A program made the position numbers and the translations under genes. From CAJXJP01 sp034111025 (GTDB taxonomy: Bacteria > Patescibacteriota > Gracilibacteria > BD1-5 > UBA6164), in assembly GCA_034111025.1 (NCBI GenBank), contig JAWUYB010000017.1:1-13695 (forward strand): a stretch of 13,695 nucleotides of DNA. Direction: 5' to 3'. A model generated the notes under the pieces. It was not told the DNA's origin and ran no database searches. It worked only from the letters and a program-made list of their open reading frames with translations. This document shows, piece after piece, positions 1 to 6,399 of the stretch; within the stretch, counting starts at the first letter, position 1; every line of letters starts with the position of its first letter.

Positions 1-77
1 GCAATTGAGACACTAATTCCATCATTTTTTATTGAGTCTAGTATTTTCTGTTTTAATTTCGCGTCGGTAGAGCTCAT
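1..77 (-). CDS. Probable IS3-family transposase OrfA, N-terminal fragment
   Basis: The reading frame starts with ATG at 77 and runs off the left edge after about 25 residues (begins MSSTDAKLKQKILDSIKND). This short, charged helical start followed by an ISVSIA stretch is what the N-terminal helix-turn-helix of IS3/IS150-type OrfA proteins usually looks like, but too little is present to prove it. The assignment is helped by context: about 90 bp upstream of the start lies an IS3-like terminal repeat (164-188), the expected spacing for the left end of such an element. OrfA would be the DNA-binding half of the OrfAB transposase. No strong Shine-Dalgarno is visible. It could instead be another small HTH protein. 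Confidence 0.45.
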   Translation of the reverse strand, partial: MSSTDAKLKQKILDSIKNDGISVSI

Positions 78-163
78 TATATTTAGATTAAGGATATTAT
101 TACAGTTTTTCTTTTGTATTATATTTACTAGTATTATATTTTACAAATTTTTAATTAACTGTG

Positions 164-188
164 TGTCTAAATATAGGGGGACTTGTCA
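164..188 (-). repeat. IS3-like terminal repeat, copy 1
   Basis: A 25-bp motif with TG and CA at its borders. It is repeated in the same orientation at 623-647 with 23 of 25 positions identical. It marks the outer edge of the element containing the OrfA-like start at 77. Confidence 0.6.
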
Positions 189-205
189 AAATGTAGTTTA
201 TTTTT

Positions 206-650
206 TTATGCATACATAGATAATCACTTTAAATAATCATTAGTATATAATAAAGTATTATTTATATCTTCTTTACTAAAATTTGACTCATACAGTGATG
301 TTTTTAATGAATCAAGGTTATGGAGGTCTTTTTCTTGATAAGTGTTCTAATATCTCATCATTTGTTACTAATTTAGACTCATATACATGAATCTTTTTCA
401 TTATTGTATATCTAATATCTTTTAGAGTTTTTAATAACTCATCCTCCTCTGATGAAAACAATTTTCATTGAGCTTTGATTTCTTTACTTTCTCTTCATTT
501 ATTAAAAAGAGATTTATATTTTAGAGGTAATTCATTTTTTATATCTTTTTCAAAATCTGCTAAACTATAATGTTCATATATTTTTGATATACTAGAATAA
601 TCTTTTAGTGATATTCCCTCTTTGTCTCAATATAGGTGGACTTGTCACCT
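206..650 (-). pseudogene. Frameshifted, 5'-truncated remnant of an unknown gene
   Basis: Read with UGA as Gly, a minus-strand frame is open from 650 to a TAA at 318-320 (ending HLSRKRPP). The next frame then continues plausibly to a TAA at 206-208 (including DLHNLDSLKTSLYESNFSKE and ending LSMYA). The switch lies near 320-337, next to an A-run, so a one-base indel is the simplest explanation. There is no convincing start: the 5' end runs straight into the IS-end copy at 623-647, suggesting the gene was cut by an insertion. The product is charged and helical (around SSEEDELLKTLKDIRYTIMK) and I do not recognise it. It contains two in-frame TGA codons in the first segment and one in the second, consistent with a resident gene that decayed. 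Confidence 0.4.
623..647 (-). repeat. IS3-like terminal repeat, copy 2 (solo end)
   Basis: Same orientation as the repeat at 164-188, differing at two positions. No transposase start follows it within the expected 60-100 bp. What follows instead is the broken frame 206-650. It looks like an end left behind after an element was lost or rearranged. Confidence 0.5.
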
Positions 651-674
651 TTAAAAAAATATGACTTAATATAG

Positions 675-718
675 TATACAAACAAAACCACCTTCGGTTG
701 GTGACTTAGCCTTGTATA
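675..718. other. Imperfect nested stem-loop
   Basis: Outer arms TATACAA (675-681) and TTGTATA (712-718) enclose an inner GC-richer hairpin around 688-703. On the minus strand this inner hairpin is CCAACC-GAA-GGTGG with one bulged A, followed by TTTTGTTTG. It could be a weak minus-strand terminator or a fragment of a structured RNA. It does not have the shape of a tRNA. Confidence 0.25.
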
Positions 719-784
719 AACATTTTATATCATATATTTGTTTTTATATTAACTTAATAATTAGGAATAAAATTTTTGAACAAC

Positions 785-810
785 AAAAAAACTGAACTAA
801 GTCCAGTTTT
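785..810 (-). terminator. Rho-independent terminator of the 843-1130 gene
   Basis: On the minus strand, AAAACTGGAC-TTA-GTTCAGTTTTTTT forms a 10-bp stem with one mismatch and ends in a U-run. It lies about 33 bp after the stop of the zinc-ribbon gene. The tract past the stem (TTGTTGTTCA) recurs after the half-terminator at 1275-1299. Confidence 0.7.
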
Positions 811-842
811 AAATATATAAATATATCATCAGAAGAAAACAT

Positions 843-1130
843 TTAATTGCCAACTATAAGCCTTTTATTAAAAGCATTTTCTGCTACATTATTTATTGGT
901 GCAAGGCCAAAAGGAGAATGATTCCATTCTGCTCCACATCCTTCAGTATTACATTTTATATTTTGACTACATCCTCCTGAAGGTCCTAATAAAAACTCTC
1001 CTTTAGGCTCTTTACAAGCTGGACATATTACCTTATCGCCTTTGTCTGTATTAGAAGGTTCCTCATTATTTGTTTTTGTATCAGTTTTTTTAGTTCGTGT
1101 AAGCCAATTCAAGAAAAATGGTCGTTTCAT
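843..1130 (-). CDS. Small zinc-ribbon protein of unknown function
   Basis: A 95-residue protein. After a basic, lysine/threonine-rich N-terminal third of about 30 residues comes a zinc-ribbon-like module: CPAC at 36-39, then Cys54, Cys60 and Cys65 (CNTEGC), followed by AEWNHSPFGLAPI. Two CxxC/CxxxxC knuckles fit one structural zinc; the function cannot be told from sequence. The start is set by ATG at 1130 with AGGAT about 7 bases upstream. It is the only gene of the left 1.9 kb that looks intact, and it has its own terminator. All of its glycines use GGN codons and none uses TGA, unlike most genes here, so it may be a recent arrival or phage/plasmid-derived. A 19-bp perfect palindrome lies about 73 bp upstream. 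Confidence 0.7.
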   Translation of the reverse strand: MKRPFFLNWLTRTKKTDTKTNNEEPSNTDKGDKVICPACKEPKGEFLLGPSGGCSQNIKCNTEGCGAEWNHSPFGLAPINNVAENAFNKRLIVGN

Positions 1131-1202
1131 ATTTTTATCCTAGTAGTTTCTCAATTTTAAAATTATTCAACCTATTTATTGCTTTAGGTTTTTAGAGTAG
1201 TA

Positions 1203-1221
1203 ATTTACATAGTATGTAAAT
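1203..1221. promoter_or_regulatory. Perfect 19-bp palindrome, candidate operator
   Basis: ATTTACATAGTATGTAAAT has 9-bp arms perfectly symmetric around a central G. Its size and lack of a loop suit a dimeric repressor site better than an RNA hairpin. It lies upstream of the minus-strand zinc-ribbon gene starting at 1130. No regulator gene is adjacent, so the cognate protein is unknown. Confidence 0.4.
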
Positions 1222-1274
1222 CATGGAAGATGTCAATGTATTAAATGTTTATTTAAAATCAGGTGTAATTTTTA

Positions 1275-1299
1275 TGAACAACAAAAAAGCCGGACGGAT
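1275..1299 (-). terminator. Half of a terminator cut by the neighbouring mini-element
   Basis: The minus strand reads TCCGTCCGGC followed by TTTTTTGTTGTTCA, the 3' arm and U-tract of a strong terminator. The 14 bases at 1275-1288 repeat those at 777-790, which belong to a complete terminator. The matching 5' arm is absent: its place is taken by the palindromic element at 1300-1365. The inference is that an insertion or deletion removed it. Confidence 0.35.
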
Positions 1300-1365
1300 T
1301 TGAATTGCCCCCTAAAAAGTAAAGTGTTTTTTTATTTACACTCTACTTCTTAGGGGGCAATTCAA
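1300..1365. mobile_element. 66-bp palindromic mini-element with IS-like ends
   Basis: Two 28-bp arms (1300-1327 and 1338-1365) are inverted copies matching at 26 of 28 positions and separated by only 10 T/A bases. Each arm starts TTGAATTGCCCCCTAA, with a TG border and a CCCCC run as in IS3/IS481-type ends. The arms face inward like the two ends of an IS with its interior deleted. Clear target duplications are not visible. It could also act as a strong bidirectional hairpin. Its arms differ from the IS ends at 164-188, so a different family member gave rise to it. Confidence 0.5.
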
Positions 1366-1467
1366 TACTACTTTGTCTTTTATTCTGTGTTATATACCAC
1401 TGTTTTCTCGCCCTTTTAAGGATCGCAAACTTGGAAACTGATATTCAATCAATTACAGTTGAAAATA
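1366..1467. other. Gene-free stretch with coding-like minus-strand remnant
   Basis: No start codon or complete gene is seen. On the minus strand a frame reads through here (including VSKFAILKRARKQWYITQ) and ends at a TAG inside the palindromic element (1343-1345). It is in the same frame as the start of the broken gene at 1468-1819, so it may be the displaced tail of that gene. Confidence 0.25.
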
Positions 1468-1819
1468 TTAAACCTCCCCCCTATATCCTTTAGGATAAAA
1501 GTATTGATATTGAAATGTTAAATTTCATGCTTGTATATAGGCATTCTTTGTATTTGATTCATTGAATATCCAGACTGGGAGTAATCAAGTATCTTCATCC
1601 TATAAACTTGTTTTTTCGTGATTTTTTATTGTAAATTCTAATTCATCTAATCAGAAAAAGAGGTAGTCTTTTTTAATGTTCATCGTGATATTGTTCTTTT
1701 ACGCATTTTTTACATATTATATCTCATGCAAATAAAGTAACTGGTTTTTTGATTTTACAGAATTCACATTCATATACTTCCCGTTCATAAAATCAGGCTT
1801 CTATAAAATATTTAGTCAT
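1468..1819 (-). pseudogene. Broken CxxC zinc-finger protein gene
   Basis: From ATG at 1819 a 48-residue frame (start MTKYFIEAGFYEREVYECEF) carries CEFC at 18-21 and CKKC at 36-39, a small zinc finger, and uses two TGA-Gly codons. It stops at a TAA at 1673-1675. The frame one base over continues with good coding character (KKDYLFFGLDELEFTIKNHE), meets an in-frame TAG at 1600-1602, then goes on (DEDTGLLPVWIFNESN... YFYPKGYRGEV) to TAA at 1468-1470. One frameshift plus one nonsense codon is the simplest reading, giving an ancestral protein of about 115 residues. Alternatively the first 48 residues could be a functional small zinc protein. The family is not recognised. The palindromic mini-element sits about 100 bp downstream. 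Confidence 0.45.
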
Positions 1820-1886
1820 CCCAATTTCAGAAATGAAACGCAATTATTGGAAATTAATAATAGTAAATGTCAAAATAATATCTAGC

Positions 1887-1914
1887 TTGAAAAATATTAT
1901 TTTTTAAATAAAAT
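1887..1914 (+). promoter_or_regulatory. Candidate promoter of the pyrophosphatase gene
   Basis: TTGAAA (1887-1892), a 16-bp spacer and TAAAAT (1909-1914) resemble a sigma-70-type promoter. It would give a leader of about 20-25 bases before ATG 1944. AT richness makes chance matches common. Confidence 0.4.
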
Positions 1915-1943
1915 TCTTCAAAATAATAATTAATATTAAAAAT

Positions 1944-2873
1944 ATGATTGATATAAGTGTAGTTGGACATAAAGTTCCTGATACAGATTGTGTGTTATCA
2001 GCTATTATTGCAGCTGATTATTTGTCGAAAAAAGGTTATAATCCAAGTGTTTATATGCAAGGATGATTAAATAAAGAGACAGAATATCTATTAGAAGAAT
2101 TAAGTATTCAAAAGCCTGAAATAAAGACGTATTTTGAAGCTGGTACTAGAATGTGCTTAGTTGATCATAATGAAAGTTTTCAAGCTCCTGATAATCTATC
2201 AGAATTAGAAATAGAATGGGTTATCGATCATCATAAAGTAAATTTTGAAACTGCTACTCCATTTTACGCGAGAATTGAACCTATTTGTTCAACTGCATCT
2301 ATTTTATATAAAATGTATAAAGAATCTGATTTTGAAATTTCAAAAGAAATTTGAACTATGATGTTAGCTTGTATTTTATCTGATTCATTATTATTTAGAT
2401 CAGCTACTACTACAAAAGAAGATACTATTCTCGCAGCTGAACTTCAAGTTATTACAGGTATTTCAGATTTAGAGGCATTTGCAATGCCTATGTTTAATGC
2501 AAAATCGGATTTAGGTGATATGGAAATAGAAAAAGTAATAAAATATGATTATAAAGAATTTGATTTCAATGGGAAAAAAGCTGGTATAGGTACATTAGAA
2601 ACAACAAATCCTAATTATGCTTTATGAAGAAAAGAAGAAATATTAGCTGGTTTAGAAAAAATTAAATCAGAAGATAATCTAGATTTTATTTTATTATCAG
2701 TTGTTGATATTATTTGAGAAAAAAATACATCTATAGTCTTGGATTGAAGTGATAGTGAAATTATAAAAGAAGTATTTAATATAGACCTTGAAAATAATCT
2801 TGCAGATTTAAAAAATAGATTATCAAGAAAGAAACAAATAGTGCCAGATTTAATTAATTATTTCAATAAATAG
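1944..2873 (+). CDS. ppaC: Manganese-dependent (family II) inorganic pyrophosphatase
   Basis: Hydrolyses pyrophosphate to two phosphates in the cytosol, pulling nucleic-acid and tRNA-charging reactions forward. At 309 residues it has the usual length of the DHH-type family II enzyme. Visible motifs are GHKVPDTD (8-15, metal ligands), DHN (74-76), DHH (95-97), CSTAS (115-119), LSDSLLFRSATTT in the middle, and SRKKQ at 294-298, whose Arg/Lys bind phosphate in the C-terminal domain. Five in-frame TGA codons fall on glycine positions (first in MQGG, later SKEIG, YALG, DIIG and LDG), so under the standard code it would appear as fragments. The start is the ATG that places GHxxPD at the N-terminus; no clear Shine-Dalgarno is present. 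It is a single-gene unit with a strong terminator right after it. Confidence 0.96.
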
Positions 2874-2883
2874 TTAAGATCTA

Positions 2884-2918
2884 AATAATAGAATATATAA
2901 AATATTCTATTATTTTTT
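2884..2918 (+). terminator. Terminator after ppaC
   Basis: A perfect 13-bp stem (AATAATAGAATAT with its complement, loop ATAAA) is followed by a run of T, 11 bases after the ppaC stop codon. Confidence 0.8.
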
Positions 2919-2950
2919 GTATAAATATTGTTTTAAGAAAATATTTATAC
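2919..2950. repeat. Second perfect hairpin, back to back with the terminator
   Basis: 11-bp perfect arms GTATAAATATT (2919-2929) and AATATTTATAC (2940-2950) flank a 10-base loop. It begins the base after the terminator's T-run and has no T-run of its own on the plus strand. It may be a second structure insulating the next gene. Confidence 0.45.
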
Positions 2951-2978
2951 TGTATATCAAATAAAAGTTTAAAAAGTA

Positions 2979-3005
2979 TTGATTTAATTAAATAAAAACT
3001 ATAAT
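2979..3005 (+). promoter_or_regulatory. Candidate promoter of the RRM protein gene
   Basis: TTGATT (2979-2984), a 15-bp spacer and TATAAT (3000-3005). This gives a leader of roughly 60 very AT-rich bases before ATG 3071, as is common for cold-responsive RNA-binding protein genes. A second TATAAT lies a few bases further on. Confidence 0.4.
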
Positions 3006-3070
3006 ACTATATATAATCTTTTTTTTAATATAGAGATTTTTTGAAATTATTTATTACATTTATACAGAGT

Positions 3071-3322
3071 ATGGAAACAAATAAACTATATGTAGGATGA
3101 ATACCTTGGTCATTAGAATGGCAAGATGTTAAAGATTTATTCAAAAAACATGGTAAAGTTAATCATGTAAAAATGATAAAAGATAGAGAGACGGGGAAAT
3201 CAAAATGATATGGATTTGTTGAATTTGAAACAGTTGATTTTGCAATTACTGCTAGAAACGAACTAAACTGAATAGATTTAGAATGAAGTATACTAAGGGT
3301 AGAATTTGTTGAAGAAAAATAA
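3071..3322 (+). CDS. Single-RRM RNA-binding protein
   Basis: An 83-residue protein that is essentially one RNA recognition motif. RNP2 is LYVGGI (6-11) and RNP1 is KGYGFVEF (45-52), with the aromatic residues that stack on RNA bases. The fold order beta-alpha-beta-beta-alpha-beta fits the whole length, and no glycine-rich tail follows. Bacterial stand-alone RRM proteins of this type (for example cyanobacterial Rbp) bind single-stranded RNA and often respond to cold; the role here is inference. The RNP1 glycine (Gly46), the second glycine of RNP2, and the glycines of LNG and LEG are all encoded by TGA. This is one of the clearest proofs of the altered code in the window. The start ATG gives exactly the canonical RRM N-terminus. 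Confidence 0.93.
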
Positions 3323-3385
3323 TAATTATAAACTATATAGGAAACCCTATTTTTATTTTTAATATTCAAAAATATAGTTATAATA
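3323..3385 (+). terminator. Imperfect stem-loop between the RRM gene and the lipoprotein operon
   Basis: A short hairpin, ATAGG-AAAC-CCTAT (about 3338-3351), followed by TTTTATTTTT can act as a weak terminator for the RRM gene. Outer arms around it (AACTATAT near 3331 and ATATAGTT near 3373) also pair. A TATAAT at 3379-3384 may be the -10 box of the operon starting at 3455, but no good -35 is seen. Confidence 0.4.
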
Positions 3386-3454
3386 ATTTAAATCTTAAGA
3401 TAAAATTAAGGTTTATAAATAATCTAAATAGGATTAGTAAATAATAATAAAATA

Positions 3455-3883
3455 ATGAAGATTTTAAGTCTATTAATTTTTGTAATGTTTTTAGCATCTT
3501 GTACGAGTACAAGTGTTCAGAATGAACAAAAAACTATGAAAGATACTATAGTATCTCAAGAAACTGTATCAGAATTAACAGATGCTATGTCAGATTTAGA
3601 TAATATGGAAAAAGATGAATCAAAAGTTCAACTTATTAAATATAGTTATGCAAATCCAGCTCAAGAAGTTAATATGGATATTCAATATAATCTTGATACT
3701 GAAAATAAGATTTCAATGATAGAAATTACTTCTGATAACTATGAGGGAGTATCAAATTTTAACTCTGCAGCTAAAGACGCAGTTATATGATTAACATTAG
3801 AACAAGCAAGTGAAGTTGGGTTAATTTCAGGTGCTTCATTAACTACTGCAGCTTTTAAAGAAGCAATAAAGACACAATTATAA
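3455..3883 (+). CDS. FMN-binding-type lipoprotein, predicted ApbE substrate
   Basis: A 142-residue protein with a lipoprotein signal: Met-Lys, a hydrophobic stretch of about 12 residues and lipobox LASC (13-16), so Cys16 would be lipidated and the protein anchored outside the membrane. A linker rich in Ser, Thr, Asp and Glu (17-58) precedes a compact C-terminal domain (about 58-142). Its end, LISGASLTTAAFKEAIKTQL, matches the C-terminus of FMN-binding domains (NqrC/RnfG type). There, ApbE attaches FMN to the last Thr/Ser of a SGA(T/S) motif; Ser128 or a neighbouring Thr would be the acceptor. Gly112 is a TGA codon, so standard-code callers would truncate it there. ApbE follows after one base (TAA-T-ATG), which strongly supports the substrate role. 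It is small for the family, so the domain call rests on the C-terminal motif and context. Confidence 0.75.
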
Positions 3884-3884
3884 T

Positions 3885-4718
3885 ATGGAATTCACAAAAG
3901 AACTTTGTGGATCAAGACTTGAAATTCTCATTCATAAAGAATGAGATTTTTCTGATTTGATTCAAGAATGTTTTCAAATTTGAATAGATTTTGAACATAA
4001 ATATTCACGTTTTATAAAATGAAATTATTTATATAATCTCAATAAAAATAAAACATCTCATATTGATGAAGAATTTTATTGAATATTAAAACTGTGTTTA
4101 AAGGTATCTAATATAACAGATTGATATTTTGATATAACCATTCAACCATTACTAGAAGAACTATGATATTGAATAGAAGAAATAAGTAATACGAAATATA
4201 ATATATGATATAAAAATATAGAGTTAACTTCACAAAAAGTTATATTAAATAATTGAGTATCAATAGATATCTGAAGTGTTTGAAAATGATATATTGTAGA
4301 TAAAATTTACAACCTACTCAATAAAAAATTTGATCAATTTAGTATAAATTTTTGATGAGATATTAGAATCAAATGAGAACAAGAAATTAAATTAGAAGAC
4401 CCAAATAATGTAGATAAAAACATATGATATTCAAAAATAAATAATATTTCTATTTCATCTTCTAGTTGAAATAAAAGAATTTTTTGAGATTCTCATCATC
4501 TTATAAATGCTAAAATTAGATCTTCTGAAAATAAAATACAAGCAGTATTTATTCAGCATAAACTCACTGTTTTTTCAGATATATTTGCAACAGCCCTCTA
4601 TGTAGCACCTATAAAAAAAAGTATTGAAATACTATCCAGTGTTTCATGATTAGAATGAATGATTATTGATAATAAATGAAGACTCTATAAAAGCAATTGA
4701 TTTGAATTTAAAGTATAA
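3885..4718 (+). CDS. apbE: FAD:protein FMN transferase ApbE
   Basis: Transfers FMN from FAD onto Thr/Ser of target proteins using Mg2+. The 277-residue protein shows the family blocks in order: SRF (41-43), SNITDGYFDITIQPL (75-89), DIGSVGKGYIVDK (128-140, the DxGxxxKG signature), NFGGDIRIKG (155-164), HHLINAKI (204-211, at the usual H-I-x-(D/N)-P site though divergent) and SDIFATALYV (231-240, with the metal-binding Asp). All three glycines of the DIGSVGKG block are TGA codons. No signal peptide is evident (MEFTKELCGSRL), unlike many ApbE proteins that act outside the membrane. FMN loading might therefore occur in the cytosol before export, or the true N-terminus may be non-classical. It lies between its likely substrate lipoprotein and an electron-donating membrane fusion. 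Confidence 0.92.
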
Positions 4719-4721
4719 AAT

Positions 4722-6230
4722 ATGATAGAAAAAATCCATATAGAACCTGGTTGTATTAGCTGTAGGAACTGTGAAAATATTGCTCCAGACACTTTTAAGG
4801 TTGCACCAAAATCACAAGTAATCTCACATGATTATGAATGAAAAACAACACAAATTATTCAAGCTGAATTATTATGTCCAGTAAAAGTTATTAAAGTAAA
4901 AAAAGTATGAAATATAAGTATTTCACTACAAGAAGCAAAATTAGTAGAAAAAAAACAACTAACATGAGATGTAATTGAATTAGTTTTTGATACAGATAAT
5001 TTTAGTGCAAAACCATGACAATATGTATCTTTGCAAATGTCTGATTGGAAATGATTATTTTACAGAAATTATTCAATTACAGATTATAATAATGAACGTT
5101 TTAAATTAACTATCAAATTATTATCAGATGGAAGATGAGCAAAATTCATTAAGAAACTAAACGTTAATAAAAAATTAAAATTTTTAGGTTGAATATGAAG
5201 TTTTGTATTACAAAATACAAAAAAGAAAAAAGTATTTTTTGCTACAAGCACATGAATATCTCCAATTATATCAATGTTAAAATTTATTCCTGATAATATA
5301 GAAAAAATTGTATATTTTTGAGTGAGAAATGAAGAAGATATATTTTATAAAGAATTAATACAGTCAATTCCAAATACGAAACTTGAATTATTACTATCAT
5401 GAAATACTGAATCAATAAATTGAAACTTCCCTGTTAGAATAAGTGAATATGTATATCATGTAAATAAAGAATCAGAAGTATATATATGTTGAAATCCTAG
5501 CATGATGGAAAAAGTTACACATAAACTTTTAGATCAATGACATTCAAAATATTTAATATATTCTGAAGGTTTTGTTATGTGAAAAGAAGAGAGATCTGTT
5601 TGGAAAAACATAGTTTTGAAATGAAATATACCTTGAATACACTTGATTGATAAATTTTTACCAATATTAGCTCTTATTTGAATTCCAGTTTTATATTATT
5701 ATTGAATAGAAAATAACATATTACATAAATCATGATTTATGTGACATCACAGTATATCTTCATTATTATTTCTTATTAGTTGGTACTCCGTAGTATTTGT
5801 AATGCTTATTCGTCCAATTGCAGACCTATTACCAAAATTATGATTTTTAAGAAAATTATCATCTCTCAGAAAAGCAGTTGCAATATTATGATCTACAGTA
5901 ATAGTTACTATATTTTTAGATAAATATTTTGTTAATTATGAAAATTTCACTCAATATTTTACTATATCATATTGGAATAGTCTCTACCCTATATTATCTA
6001 GATCTAGTGAATTAACATGACTAATTTTATTGGCAACTTCTAATACTCTTTCTCAACAAAAATTAGGTAAATATTGGAAACCATTACAAAGGTTAGCATA
6101 TCTATACTTTATAGCATGATGACTCATAGCTGCTCAGTGGTGAAGTCAAAGCTACTATTATACAATGTGATTATGGATATTATTGTTTATAGCTGCTGAA
6201 GTTAAAAATAGATTTTTTATAAAAGATTAA
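4722..6230 (+). CDS. Ferredoxin-FNR-ferric-reductase-like membrane fusion protein
   Basis: A 502-residue three-part protein. Residues 1-64 are a single-[4Fe-4S] ferredoxin (Cys11, Cys14, Cys17 and Cys52-Pro). Residues 65-285 are a ferredoxin-NADP+ reductase module: FAD-binding YRNYS (114-118), a GG-G block near 156-159, nucleotide-binding ATSTGISP (174-181) and CGNPSMM (256-262). Residues about 305-502 are hydrophobic with five or six membrane helices and the ferric-reductase-like (MsrQ/YedZ) pattern, including LIRPIADLLPK, LSSLRKAVAILG and ATSNTLSQQKLGKYW-KPLQRLAYL. The haem histidines expected about 12-14 residues after the LRK and QRL motifs appear as Ile397 and Ile469. Electrons would run from NAD(P)H or ferredoxin through FAD into the membrane and on to the FMN lipoprotein encoded first in the operon. 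The order (FNR before the membrane domain) is the reverse of NADPH oxidases. Its glycines are mostly TGA codons. The gene starts 3 bases after apbE. Confidence 0.88.
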
Positions 6231-6367
6231 CTATTTTTTCTACACTTATCACTACAATATTTTACAGAATCAAAGGTATTTTTCCGTTTTTTTCTGATAG
6301 TAAAATATCTCTCACATACTGGACATACTTTTGCTTCCTTATATTGACCTCTCTCAAATATTTTCAT
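6227..6367 (-). CDS. DUF2256-like small zinc protein
   Basis: A 46-residue protein with CPVC (15-18) and YCSDKC (37-42), joined by FTIRKKRKNTFDSV. This is the layout of DUF2256 (CPVCxRxFxxRKK...VKYCSxxCRR), a tiny two-knuckle zinc protein of unknown role. From general knowledge, DUF2256 genes are often found beside cryptochrome/photolyase genes, and here the photolyase locus starts 33 bp away, divergently. The stop codon overlaps the stop of the fusion gene on the other strand by two bases (GATTAACT at 6225-6232), so the two genes are convergent without a terminator between them. No TGA codon occurs in it. Its short length means it is easily missed. Confidence 0.8.
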   Translation of the reverse strand: MKIFERGQYKEAKVCPVCERYFTIRKKRKNTFDSVKYCSDKCRKNS

Positions 6368-6399
6368 AAAAATAATTTAATTTGTATTTATAACAGTAT

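Larger units (their letters stand above)
1..188 (-). mobile_element. Terminal part of an IS3-like insertion sequence
   Basis: The element enters from the left edge and ends at about 188. Its outer end (164-188, read on the minus strand) begins TGACAAGTCCCCC and closes with TTTAGACA. This has the TG...CA border and internal CCCCC run of IS3/IS150-group terminal repeats. The transposase-like reading frame starts about 87 bp inside. The rest of the element and its other end are outside the window, so intactness cannot be judged. Confidence 0.5.

Noticed and set aside
675..718. tRNA or riboswitch at the GC-richer stem-loop
   Set aside because: No acceptor stem, anticodon or T-arm pattern and no known riboswitch core; it is kept only as an imperfect hairpin.
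2151..2627. Pyrophosphatase locus read as several separate small genes or a pseudogene
   Set aside because: The breaks are all TGA at glycine positions; under code 25 a single full-length 309-residue enzyme results.
3163..3369. Minus-strand open frame of 68 residues opposite the RRM gene
   Set aside because: Antisense to a well-supported RRM gene, Ser/Ile/Asn-rich and without recognisable features.
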